Source: Actinomyces oris
GTDB taxonomy: Bacteria; Actinomycetota; Actinomycetes; Actinomycetales; Actinomycetaceae
Reading direction: 5' to 3'
Assembly (NCBI RefSeq): GCF_001553935.1
Contig: NZ_CP014232.1
Span: 1,116,001 to 1,180,000 of the forward strand
Length of the DNA: 64,000 nucleotides
The notes below the pieces were generated by a model that was not told the DNA's origin, did no database searches, and was given only the letters and a program-made list of their open reading frames with translations. The translations under genes were made by a program, and so were the position numbers. Positions 43,615 through 51,756 of the stretch are shown here, piece by piece; positions within the stretch are counted from its first letter, which is position 1, and every line of letters starts with the position of its first letter.

Positions 43615-46600
43615 ATGACAACTACAGACGCGGCCACCACTCCCGCCATCGCCCTGCGTTTGGAGCTGCTGGGACTCCCCGTTCCGGCACCGGTCAAGCA
43701 GAGTGAGGCGGACCGTCTCATGTCCCCGATTCTGGCTCGCCAGCGCGAGCTCTCCCGTCGGCTGGCTCACCGCCCCTGTGCCGCCGACCAGCGCATTCAG
43801 ACCTTCCTCGACTCCTACCTGGAGGGCGCGGCCGTCACCCCGAGGCTGCCCCGCTCCACCTTCGTCCTGGACCAGCCGGGCCTGGCGCGGGCCCTGTCCC
43901 TGCCGGAGGACGCCACCAGCTTCACCTCCGACTACGTCGAGAGCTACCGGGTGCTCGGCGGCGTCCTGCACAACCCCCGCAACGACCGGCGCACCACCGC
44001 CGGCGTCTTCCACGTCGCCGAGGGCGGGCTGCCGATCCCCGATGACAAGATCGCCGTCCCACGCGATGTCTTCGCCCGCCTGCTGGCCCACGCCGTCGAG
44101 GCCCCCGAGGACCTGCTGACCCTGCCGTGGGCCTCCCGGCAGGAGGACCCGGCGCGCTGCTTCGTGTCCCTGCTGCTGCGCCCCGTCGTCGTGCCCAAGG
44201 TCCCCGGCTTCTCCGCCGAGCGCTCCATGGAGATCCGCTTCATCGCCCCCGGCGGCCTGGTCTCCAACCTGGACTTCGTCGAGGGCATCTTCGGCAACGG
44301 CGGCGACCCCTACCTGCCGGAGAACGACTCCTCCCTGGCCCCGGAGTCCTGGACCGGCCACACCGGCTGCGTCATCCTCGCCCCGCACCTGACCACCCTG
44401 ACCAAGAAGGAGCTGGGCCTGCCCTCCTGGGAGGAGGCCACCGAGCGTCAGCGCCGCGACGGCCAGTGCTGGAAGGACGAGGCCGAGCTCTACAACGGCG
44501 GCAAGGCCTTCAAGTGCGTGGCTCGTGACGAGCGCGGCGTCATCGTCACCGTCATCGCGGACAACTACTTCGGCTACTGCAAGAAGGAGGTCAAGACCCA
44601 GATCGGGTACTCGGCCAACCTCTTCGGCTGCGTGGAGGAGGAGCACGCCGGCGGCGCCGTCGCCTACCCGCGCTACAACCTGGGCCAGGAGTACACCGAC
44701 GTCCACACCCCCGAGGGCCTGACCCTCGAGCACGTCATCGAGCGCAACCCCGGCCGCTTCGAGGCGCGCCAGGACGGGTCCGCCGTCGTCGTGGCCGACC
44801 CCACCGTGGTGCTGGTGCCCGCCGGCGCCCGCTACTCGATGCGCAGCCAGACGATCACCTGGACCGGCCCCGACGGCCAGGAGGCCTCGATCCCGCTGCT
44901 CGTGGGCAACACCTACGTGGCCCCCAACGGCTACCGGGTCCACGCCAAGCACCGCGAGGGCGACGCCACCCAGTGGCACCTGGTGGGCACCGCCCCCTGG
45001 TCCACGCAGGCCCACAAGCCGGCCACCGTCTCCGGCGGCGGCAAGTCGGAGATCTCCAAGTCCCTCCTGGACGCCTTCGTCTTCGGTGAGGCCTACGTCG
45101 GCGACGTCGACGAGGACTTCGACGCCGTCCAGGCGATCCTGGACGGCAACTACGCCGACCGCTTCGTGGACCCGGCCAACAAGAGCGACAACCACCGCTC
45201 GATCCTCTCCGAGCGCCGCTCGCTGGGAAGCGTCATCAAGCTGCTGACGCCGTCGTCGATGTACACCGAGGAGTACAACGCCTTCCTGGAGTCGATCCCG
45301 GCCCACATCAAGGAGCTCGTCTTCACCGTCAAGCGCTTCTACCAGCCCAGCTGGGACCAGGACTGGCGCAGCCACTTCTCCGTGGGCATCATCAACGGCC
45401 GCAAGGGCAACTCCCTGCGCCTGGACGGTGAGGTCATCAAGGTCAACATGCTGCGCGTGGGCTTCGAGGACGACGGCGCCTGGCGCCTGCTGTCTCTGCG
45501 CCCGGACTTCTCTCCGGCTGCCAAGGTCCAGACCGAGGACGACATCACGGCCTCGATCGTGGCCCCCGGTGGCCTGGTCTCCACCCCGGACTCGCAGCTG
45601 TCGCGCAAGTTCGTCACCAACTGTGAGTCCCTGCTCTTCCAGCGGCCCGACGACGCGATCGTGCGCGGCTATGACAAGCAGACCGAGTCGGACATGTCCG
45701 ATCCGCAGGCGGACCTGTTCATCTCCAACTTCCAGCCGCTGACGCCCGCTGACGCACGGGCGATGGCCGCCGACGCCCCCGGTCTGTCCCGCTTCACCCA
45801 GCCCATGCAGGACCTGGTGGCCCGCGCCGCCGCCCTGCCCGAGGCCGAGGACCCCGCCGAGGAGACCTACTGGGTCTCCACGGCCGACCCGCGCCTGGTC
45901 AACGAGGCCCCTACCAAGAACCCCCGCTACCTCCAGGTGCGTCCCGACATCGCCAACCCGAAGGACGTGGCGCTGGCGGACCTGACCAACCACCTCTTCC
46001 GGGATCTTCCCCTGGACGAGGCGCTGCGCCACAGCGTCGACGTCGTCGCCGCCGGGCGCCGCAACAACCCGCCCGAGGACGGGGTTCCGCCGCTGTGCGC
46101 CTACAACCCGCTGCACTACATGGAGCTGCCCGAGCTGTTCATGGAGTTCATCTCCTCCATGACCGGCAAGTCCCCCTCGACGACGGGCGCCGGTAGTGAG
46201 GGAGCGCTCACCAAGGCCCCGTTCAATGCGCTGCCGGCCATCTACGACCTCAACGCGGCCCTGCTGTCCTACGCCCTCAGCGGCTATGACGGCTGGCTGT
46301 CCTCGGCCGGCTATATCGGCCCGAAGGTGCAGGTGGCCCACGACATCTCGCTGCTCATCCCGGAGATCTTCTCGCGTATGAGTGCTGAGGAGCGCGACGC
46401 CCACCGCCTCGTCGAGGGCGGCTACCTCGAGCGCATCGAGGACTTCGAGTACGAGGGCCGCACCGTCCAGGCCTCGCGCCTGGGCTACCGCATGAACCAG
46501 GCCTTCGCCTCGACCTTCTTCGGCCGGATCTTCCTGCACCCCGACGTCGTCTTCACCGAGGAGATGCTGCGTCCCGAGCTGCAGGATGAGGCGGTCTTCG

Positions 46601-47031
46601 CCGACTCGGTGGACATCATCGTCACCACGCACAAGGTGGTGGCCGAGCACTACCGGGCCGACGGCTCCATCGAGTGGGCCGTGCCGCCACTGCGGGCCCT
46701 GCTGGAGATCATGATCGACGGCACCTCCCGTGAGGGCTGGGACCTGACGAGCCCGGAGTTCCGCGCCCTGTTCGAGCGGGAGAACATCCTGAGCTCGTCG
46801 TGGTATGCGGAGCGCCTGGACGCCAAGGTCGCACGCGACGCCCGTCAGGCCCAGCAGGCCATTGAGGACCTCACCCGCTTCTACACCGCGGAGAACAACG
46901 AGGAGGTCGTCGAGCGCCTCAACATCGAGGGGCGTTTGGCCGAGGCCCGCGCCTGGCTGGACAAGGTCAGCTCTCCGGCCTACCGCGAGCACCTCGTAGG
47001 CACGCTCGGCCTCCAGCCCTCGCTTGCCTGA
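43615..47031 (+). CDS. Large 1138-residue protein, candidate pyrophosphate-type PEP carboxykinase
   Basis: Predicted soluble 1138-residue protein without signal peptide or membrane segments. A P-loop-like SGGGKSEISKS (near residue 474) and the conserved-looking blocks NYFGYCKKEVKTQIGYSANLFG, EEHAGGAVAYPRYNLGQEY, TWTGPDGQEASIPLL and PLHYMELPELFMEFISSMTGKSPSTTGAGSEG suggest an enzyme that binds phosphate and a nucleotide-free co-substrate. The size (about 1100-1150 residues) and such motifs fit the PPi-dependent PEPCK known from Entamoeba histolytica and Propionibacterium freudenreichii; the identification is from memory and inference. Codon use is that of a highly expressed gene. A TAGGCT element ending 6 bp before the ATG suggests a leaderless mRNA. 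The neighbour is a dicarboxylate carrier. Confidence 0.6.
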   Translation: MTTTDAATTPAIALRLELLGLPVPAPVKQSEADRLMSPILARQRELSRRLAHRPCAADQRIQTFLDSYLEGAAVTPRLPRSTFVLDQPGLARALSLPEDATSFTSDYVESYRVLGGVLHNPRNDRRTTAGVFHVAEGGLPIPDDKIAVPRDVFARLLAHAVEAPEDLLTLPWASRQEDPARCFVSLLLRPVVVPKVPGFSAERSMEIRFIAPGGLVSNLDFVEGIFGNGGDPYLPENDSSLAPESWTGHTGCVILAPHLTTLTKKELGLPSWEEATERQRRDGQCWKDEAELYNGGKAFKCVARDERGVIVTVIADNYFGYCKKEVKTQIGYSANLFGCVEEEHAGGAVAYPRYNLGQEYTDVHTPEGLTLEHVIERNPGRFEARQDGSAVVVADPTVVLVPAGARYSMRSQTITWTGPDGQEASIPLLVGNTYVAPNGYRVHAKHREGDATQWHLVGTAPWSTQAHKPATVSGGGKSEISKSLLDAFVFGEAYVGDVDEDFDAVQAILDGNYADRFVDPANKSDNHRSILSERRSLGSVIKLLTPSSMYTEEYNAFLESIPAHIKELVFTVKRFYQPSWDQDWRSHFSVGIINGRKGNSLRLDGEVIKVNMLRVGFEDDGAWRLLSLRPDFSPAAKVQTEDDITASIVAPGGLVSTPDSQLSRKFVTNCESLLFQRPDDAIVRGYDKQTESDMSDPQADLFISNFQPLTPADARAMAADAPGLSRFTQPMQDLVARAAALPEAEDPAEETYWVSTADPRLVNEAPTKNPRYLQVRPDIANPKDVALADLTNHLFRDLPLDEALRHSVDVVAAGRRNNPPEDGVPPLCAYNPLHYMELPELFMEFISSMTGKSPSTTGAGSEGALTKAPFNALPAIYDLNAALLSYALSGYDGWLSSAGYIGPKVQVAHDISLLIPEIFSRMSAEERDAHRLVEGGYLERIEDFEYEGRTVQASRLGYRMNQAFASTFFGRIFLHPDVVFTEEMLRPELQDEAVFADSVDIIVTTHKVVAEHYRADGSIEWAVPPLRALLEIMIDGTSREGWDLTSPEFRALFERENILSSSWYAERLDAKVARDARQAQQAIEDLTRFYTAENNEEVVERLNIEGRLAEARAWLDKVSSPAYREHLVGTLGLQPSLA

Positions 47032-47101
47032 GCGGCGTCGCGCCGGACCCGCACCGACTTCCCGCGGGCCCGGTCGCGCACCCACCCTCTCGCTGACGAC
47101 G

Positions 47102-47150
47102 ACGGAGCGCGTGTGGGGAACAGGAATCCTGTTCCCCACACGCGCTCCGT
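47102..47150. terminator. 49-bp perfect palindrome between convergent genes
   Basis: A 24-bp perfect stem on each side of a single base (arms 47102-47125 and 47127-47150). It lies 70 bp after the large gene and 50 bp beyond the stop of the convergent small gene, so it can end both transcripts. It shares the core ACAGGAATCCTGT with 27586-27606. Confidence 0.85.
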
Positions 47151-47200
47151 TCCTCACACTGCCTCTTCGTTCCGATGGAAGAGGCCTGACGGGCCGCCGG

Positions 47201-47359
47201 TCAGCCGACGTCGGCGTTGCCGGACAGGTGCCAGGTGGCGTTGGCCCAGGGGAAGACGTACTGCATGAGCACGTAGACGACTCCGGCGATGAGGATGAGC
47301 GACTCAATGGCCTTGAGCCACGCGGGACCCGGCAGGTGCCGCCAGATGAAGCCGTACAT
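47201..47359 (-). CDS. 52-residue membrane protein downstream of the sortase gene
   Basis: Small protein beginning MYGFIWRHLPGPAWLKAIES, then one membrane segment (LILIAGVVYVLMQYVFPW) and NATWHLSGNADVG. The start overlaps the sortase stop by one base (TGATG), so translation is coupled. Similar short proteins beginning MY-x-W-RHLPGP are found at this place beside class E sortase genes in other Actinobacteria. It may assist the sortase or its substrates in the membrane; this is inference. Confidence 0.8.
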   Translation of the reverse strand: MYGFIWRHLPGPAWLKAIESLILIAGVVYVLMQYVFPWANATWHLSGNADVG

Positions 47360-48132
47360 CAGTTGACCCCCGGGTCGTTGAGCACGGACTCCGGACGACC
47401 CTCGGAGCGATCCATCCAGTAGGCGAACTTCGCGTGGACGATCCAGCGCAGGTCATTACCGAACTCACCGGCGGTCGATCCGTGGCAGGTGGTCAGTGTG
47501 ATGTACCGGTCCGTGGGCTGGGCGTCCGGCTGGTTGGGGACCGGGGCGATGACCTCGACCTGCTCGGGCTTGACGAGCTCGTGACCAGTCACCTTGAACA
47601 CGTACCAGGTCTTGGCGGTGGAGACGATGATCTCGTCGCCCTCCTGGAGCAGGTCAATGCGGCGGAAGGAGTTGCCGTAGGTACGGCGGTGCCCGGCGAT
47701 CGCGAAGTTACCGACCTCACCGAGCTGCTGGGTGTTGGTGTAGTGGCCCGCTGCGGCCTGGTCCAGAACGTCGGAGCCGGTGCCCTCCATGATGGGCATG
47801 TTGTTGTTGGTGACGCCGTACCACTTGGGGACGACGAGCATCCCGATGGTCTCCCCGTAGCCAACCTGCTCCATGACGGGCGGAGCGTCAGTGCGCTTCG
47901 TGCCCGCCTTCTGAGGCGACTGGACCTGCTTCTCGTGGAACTGCGTGGCCACCGCCTGCGCGCTGGCGTTGGCGTCAATGCCGGTCCACCACAGCTGCCA
48001 GCACAGGAAGAGGGCGACGACGAGGCCGGCGGTGATGAGCAGCTCACCGATTCCGGTCAAGGTGCCGTTGAAGATTCGGACAGCACGACTCTGGCCGGGT
48101 GCTCGGTGTCGCACAAGACCTCCTCTAGTCAT
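47359..48132 (-). CDS. Class E sortase (housekeeping type)
   Basis: Predicted 257-residue transpeptidase with one N-terminal membrane segment (LLITAGLVVALFLCWQLWW). Catalytic residues are His in FAIAGHRRTYG, Cys in YITLTTCHG and Arg in NDLRWIVH. IGMLVVPKWYGV and MPIMEGTGSDVLDQAAAGHY are typical for class E. Such enzymes favour LAxTG sorting signals, and an LASTG protein is encoded at 3815-6652. In Actinomyces oris the housekeeping sortase is known to be important for growth. It is divergent from crgA, the usual actinobacterial arrangement. Confidence 0.9.
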   Translation of the reverse strand: MTRGGLVRHRAPGQSRAVRIFNGTLTGIGELLITAGLVVALFLCWQLWWTGIDANASAQAVATQFHEKQVQSPQKAGTKRTDAPPVMEQVGYGETIGMLVVPKWYGVTNNNMPIMEGTGSDVLDQAAAGHYTNTQQLGEVGNFAIAGHRRTYGNSFRRIDLLQEGDEIIVSTAKTWYVFKVTGHELVKPEQVEVIAPVPNQPDAQPTDRYITLTTCHGSTAGEFGNDLRWIVHAKFAYWMDRSEGRPESVLNDPGVN

Positions 48133-48327
48133 CGCCCCTCCTCAGAATTGGGACATCATCAGGCTAGCGGCCAGTCTAAGGGGGTACACCCCCCACATGA
48201 CCAGCCAGGAGTGGTGGACTCATCACAGGGCGCACCGCGAGGAAGCTTCACAGCATGTCCTAGGCTAGGCCCGGATGTATTTGCGGTGGTCTCATGCCAC
48301 CATCCCCAACCAGTGAGGAGACCCAGG

Positions 48328-48843
48328 GTGGCCTTGGAGAAGAAGTCCACAGCGGACGACGCCGACAAGAGCTCGGAGAAGGTCTCGAAGAAGAGCTCTG
48401 AGAAGAACAGCGCAAAGAGCGCTGAGAAGGACAAGGGCTCGACGAAGGACTCTGCCGCCTCTGAGAAGACGGAGAAGAAGAGCAAGGCGGACAAGGGTTC
48501 GAAGAAGAGTTCGTCGTCGAAGAAGAAGCACCCTGAGCGCTCCGGCAACCCGGCCAAGGCCGCCAAGGCCCTCGAGGAGGAGTCGCGCGCCGCAGCGAAC
48601 CGGGTCTCACGCACCCCCAAGAAGATCAAGGACACCGCCTCACCGCGCTGGTACGCCCCCACCATGGTGACGCTCCTGGTCATCGGGCTGCTGTGGGTTG
48701 TCACCACCTACCTCTTCCAGGGCAAGTACCCGCTGCCCTACTTCGTCGAGCACCATGTCGGCGACTGGCTGTTCAACGGCAACCTCTACATCGGCTTCCT
48801 CATCATGATGTCAGGCTTCCTCGGCCTGCTGCGCTGGAAGTGA
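48328..48843 (+). CDS. crgA: Cell division protein CrgA with long charged N-terminus
   Basis: Predicted 171 residues. The C-terminal 75 residues (SPRWYAPTMVTLLVIGLLWVVTTYLFQGKYPLPY...WLFNGNLYIGFLIMMSGFLGLLRWK) are a complete two-helix CrgA, a divisome protein that binds FtsZ and FtsI. Before it lie about 95 residues rich in Lys, Ser, Glu and Asp (KKSSEKNSAKSAEKDKGS), absent from ordinary 84-95-residue CrgA. The GTG at 48328 follows GAGGAG by 7-8 nt and keeps the extension in frame. It ends at a hairpin (48880-48907). Confidence 0.9.
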   Translation: MALEKKSTADDADKSSEKVSKKSSEKNSAKSAEKDKGSTKDSAASEKTEKKSKADKGSKKSSSSKKKHPERSGNPAKAAKALEEESRAAANRVSRTPKKIKDTASPRWYAPTMVTLLVIGLLWVVTTYLFQGKYPLPYFVEHHVGDWLFNGNLYIGFLIMMSGFLGLLRWK

Positions 48844-48879
48844 CAGTTTCAGACACTCCCGCGATCAGGCATCCGCGTC

Positions 48880-48907
48880 AGGCCCCCGAGCACCGGCTCG
48901 GGGGCCT
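48880..48907. terminator. Hairpin after crgA
   Basis: Perfect 12-bp stem AGGCCCCCGAGC / GCTCGGGGGCCT with a 4-nt ACCG loop followed by TTGT, 37 bp after the crgA stop. Confidence 0.85.
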
Positions 48908-49117
48908 TGTCGTGTCGTCTCGCCCCTGGGGATCTCCGGGCCCCGGCGTCCAGACGTGCGAGGTACTGACGAGGCGGGTTGAGCCGGTGGGCAGGGGTGC
49001 TTGATCGCATCGTCGAGGGGCCCGTACCGAGGAGGGGAACCGGGCTGGAGCCACTGAGTGTCCCCACGGCCTTGCGGGCATGGGCTCGGCCCGCGTCTCC
49101 TTTCTCCCCAGGTCGCC

Positions 49118-49234
49118 TGTGGATCCGTGGACAACCGACTCCCCACAACCCACGCCGACTTTCCCCATGTGTGGACACACCTGTGGATAACTACACGCTT
49201 GTGTTTCCACACCTGTGTCCACAGATGTGGATGA
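49118..49234. promoter_or_regulatory. Cluster of seven DnaA-box-like 9-mers
   Basis: In 117 bp, on both strands: TGTGGATCC (49118), CGTGGACAA (49126), TGTGGACAC (49170), a perfect TGTGGATAA (49182), GTTTCCACA (49203), GTGTCCACA (49215) and TGTGGATGA (49226). Such density is expected only for an origin or a DnaA-binding locus. The typical actinobacterial oriC beside dnaA should lie some distance to the right of gyrA, outside the window. Confidence 0.7.
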
Positions 49235-49453
49235 ACCACAGGGATGTTCTTTCAGCCTTGTCATTCATGGCCGCACGGGCTGCTCGGTGCTTCTCAGGGG
49301 CGGTGCATCTCGTGTGCTGTCTCCTCACGTGGGAGAGATGTGGGTGTCATGCCTTCTGAGGCACTCGCTGGGAGGGGAGGCCGGGGCAGGCTGGTGGTCC
49401 AGGAGGCGAGGGCGGGGCCGAAGGGAAGAGGTCTGGCAGGTCCTGGCAGGTCG

Positions 49454-49581
49454 CTGGTGTCCACAGCGCTGACATTAACCCCGAATCGGGGCTGAACGAC
49501 TAGGAAGAACCGCAGGATTCCAACGATCTCAGCTGGGCGCGCTGACGCCGGGCCAGCTAATGTCAGCGTTGTGGACACCGG
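49454..49581. repeat. 128-bp unit bounded by 26-bp inverted repeats
   Basis: Left arm 49454-49479 and right arm 49556-49581 match at 23 of 26 positions in inverted orientation (GTGTCCACA-GCTGACATTA words). A small palindrome CCCCGAATCGGGG lies just inside the left arm. Each arm also contains a near DnaA box. It may be a miniature element or an extension of the neighbouring cluster. Confidence 0.65.
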
Positions 49582-50015
49582 GCCGCGCAGGAGTGAGTCC
49601 GGGGTTCTTGCGGCAGAGCCCAGCGCCTCCGTCACAGGTCCGCCCCCACCGCTCCCTGCCCGCTGTCTACACAGGGTCCCGGTGGTCATGGTTCGACGCC
49701 GGGTCCGCCCCGAGTCGGCGTGAGTCGGCCTGCTCCACGAGGGTCGGGATCCACTGACCAAGGGTTGTGCGTACTGCACGAAGGCCCCACCTACCCTCAG
49801 TACCCCCGACCCTCGACCAGTAACACCCACCCCTCGTGCAGTGCACCCAGCCGACGCCGGAAGCCACCACAGTGACCGGGCCAGCCACTTCGACAGGCCG
49901 AAGCAGCAGCTCTCCCATCTCTCTCCCATCTGGCGGACGCACCCAACCGGTGTCTTGAGACGTCATGACATCCGAAACTCTCAGAAGTCATGAGACAACA
50001 CAGGGGCGGTGCGTC

Positions 50016-50870
50016 TCAGGAGAGGAGGGCCCGAAGCAGATCGAGCCCCACCAGAACCACCGCGACCGCAACGGTTCCAGCGATCCCCACGACCTGCCGC
50101 TTCCCCCGTGGCGCCCAGGCGTAGATCGCCGAGACGATCCCTCCAACGACAAGCCCACCGAGGTGCCCCTGCCAGGAGATGTTGGCCCCCAGGAAGGAGA
50201 TGACGGCATTGACCGCCACCAGCGCCACGATTCCCGAGGTGTCTCGCCCAAAGCGCCGTTGCACGATGAACATGGCCGAGAACAGGCCGAAGACCGCTCC
50301 CGAGGCGCCCACCGTCAGCGTGAGCCAGGACTCCGTGTCCGGCCAGGAGAGCCAGTAGATCATCGTCGAGCCGCCCAGGGCGCTGAGCAGGTAGACGCAG
50401 GTGAAGCGCCACCGCCCGAGCACCGGTTCAAGAGCACCGCCCAGCACCCACAGAGCCCACATGTTGAAGCCGAGATGCATGTAGTTCGCATGCAGGAAGG
50501 CGGTGGTCAGGAACCGCCAGGGCTCGGAGGCGGCCAGTGCCGGCACGAAGCCCAGGCGGAGCTCCAGCGACTGCATCGTCACCTCGGGGATGAGGACTTG
50601 AAGCGCGTAGACGACGACGCACAGGCCGACGAGGATCTTGGTGACCAGGGCCCCGGAGGTGACGTTCCCGCCCAGCAGCGTGCGCGCCTGACGTCGGCCG
50701 GCCTGAGACTGACGAGCACAGTCCACGCAGTGGACCCCCACCGAGCTGGGCACCTGGCAGGCGGGACAGGTGGGTCGGTCGCAGCGCTGGCAGCGCACGT
50801 AGGCCACCGTGCCCGGGTGCCGCGGGCACACCGGCGGTGCCTGCTGCGGAAACGAGTTCGTCGAGGTCAT
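50016..50870 (-). CDS. Rhomboid-family intramembrane serine protease with N-terminal zinc-finger part
   Basis: Predicted 284 residues. The start at 50870 has AGGAG upstream. The first 60 residues contain Cys/His pairs (PVCPRHPGTVAYVRCQRCDRPTCPACQ...HCVDCA), a B-box-like zinc-binding module. Six to seven helices follow, with rhomboid signatures NMWALWVLGGALEP, GASGAVFGLFSAM (catalytic Ser) and SWQGHLGGLVVG (catalytic His). It is the usual neighbour of ppiA in Actinobacteria. Natural substrates are unknown. Confidence 0.92.
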   Translation of the reverse strand: MTSTNSFPQQAPPVCPRHPGTVAYVRCQRCDRPTCPACQVPSSVGVHCVDCARQSQAGRRQARTLLGGNVTSGALVTKILVGLCVVVYALQVLIPEVTMQSLELRLGFVPALAASEPWRFLTTAFLHANYMHLGFNMWALWVLGGALEPVLGRWRFTCVYLLSALGGSTMIYWLSWPDTESWLTLTVGASGAVFGLFSAMFIVQRRFGRDTSGIVALVAVNAVISFLGANISWQGHLGGLVVGGIVSAIYAWAPRGKRQVVGIAGTVAVAVVLVGLDLLRALLS

Positions 50871-51057
50871 CGGATGCTCCTGTGCGGACGATCGGGGCTT
50901 GAGCGGGTTGGGACGGGTGAACCGGATACGACGACGCCGCCGGGACGCGGGTCCCAGCGGCGTCACAGAGGCGAATCACACCTGATTCCGGTGCTTCGGT
51001 AGCGGTGCGGTGGGTGACCCCTCGTTGCTGAGCGGCCACCCCATGCCCTCGTGGAAA

Positions 51058-51588
51058 CTACTCGGTGATGTCCACCGAGGTGATGATGACGTCCTGCACC
51101 GGGCGGTCACGCGGGTCGGTCTCCACAGCGGAGATCGCGTCGACGACGGCGCGGGAGGCCTCGTCGGTGACGGCACCGAAGATCGTGTGCTTGCCCTGGA
51201 GCCACTCGGTGGGGGCGGTGGTGATGAAGAACTGCGAGCCGTTGGTGCCCTTGCCCAGGCGGCGGCCGGCGTTGGCCATGGCCAGGACGTAGGGGGCGGC
51301 GAAGGTCAGGGAGGCATCGATCTCGTCGTCGAAGACGTAGCCGGGTCCTCCGGTACCGTCACCCAGCGGGTCGCCTCCCTGGATCATGAAACCGGGGATG
51401 ACACGGTGGAAGATGACGTTGTCGTACAGCGGGGCGTGGGACTCCGCGCCGGTGCGTGGATCCGTCCACGCCTTCTGGCCGGTGGCCAGCCCCACGAAGT
51501 TGGAGACGGTCTCAGGAGCCTGCTCGGGGTAGAGCTCCAGGCGGATGTCACCGAGGTTGGTGTGAAGAGTCGCTTCCATGAGTGACAT
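51058..51588 (-). CDS. ppiA: Cyclophilin-type peptidyl-prolyl cis-trans isomerase
   Basis: Predicted 176 residues. MEATLHTNLGDIRLELYPEQAPETVSNFVGLA, YDNVIFHRVIPGFMIQGGDP, LAMANAGRRLGKGTNGSQFFITTAPTEWLQGKHTIFGAV are canonical cyclophilin blocks with the catalytic Arg in FHRVIPGFMIQGG. ATG at 51588 or 51579 is possible; neither has a strong ribosome site. No signal peptide, so it acts in the cytosol on folding proteins. Conserved near gyrA and crgA in Actinobacteria. Confidence 0.95.
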   Translation of the reverse strand: MSLMEATLHTNLGDIRLELYPEQAPETVSNFVGLATGQKAWTDPRTGAESHAPLYDNVIFHRVIPGFMIQGGDPLGDGTGGPGYVFDDEIDASLTFAAPYVLAMANAGRRLGKGTNGSQFFITTAPTEWLQGKHTIFGAVTDEASRAVVDAISAVETDPRDRPVQDVIITSVDITE

Positions 51589-51756
51589 GGTGGCACGGTC
51601 GCGGGCCCATCGGCATGAACCCCTCAGTGGTGTGCGGTGCTGTTCACCCCAGGCAAAACGTCTGGACATCGTGTAGGCCAGGCCGCGCCGGGGTGCGACC
51701 ATTGGTGCACGTTGCACAACGACCGTCTGTATCCGTTTCCAACCTGGGAGGCAACC

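Larger units (their letters stand above)
48844..50015. other. Large gene-free region with DnaA-box cluster (1.17 kb)
   Basis: Lies between the convergent crgA (plus strand) and rhomboid (minus strand) genes. It holds the crgA terminator, a dense DnaA-box cluster (49118-49234) and a 26-bp imperfect inverted repeat pair (49454-49581). Short frames on both strands show no family features. Confidence 0.6.

Noticed and set aside
43330..47307. 1325-residue open frame on the minus strand opposite the large candidate PEPCK
   Set aside because: GC-rich codon bias leaves the complement open. The plus-strand frame has normal protein composition; the antisense one is low-complexity Val/Gly/Arg/Asp.
48940..49360. 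Several overlapping short frames over the DnaA-box cluster
   Set aside because: Frames of 70-130 codons overlap on both strands, none has a ribosome site plus plausible protein composition.
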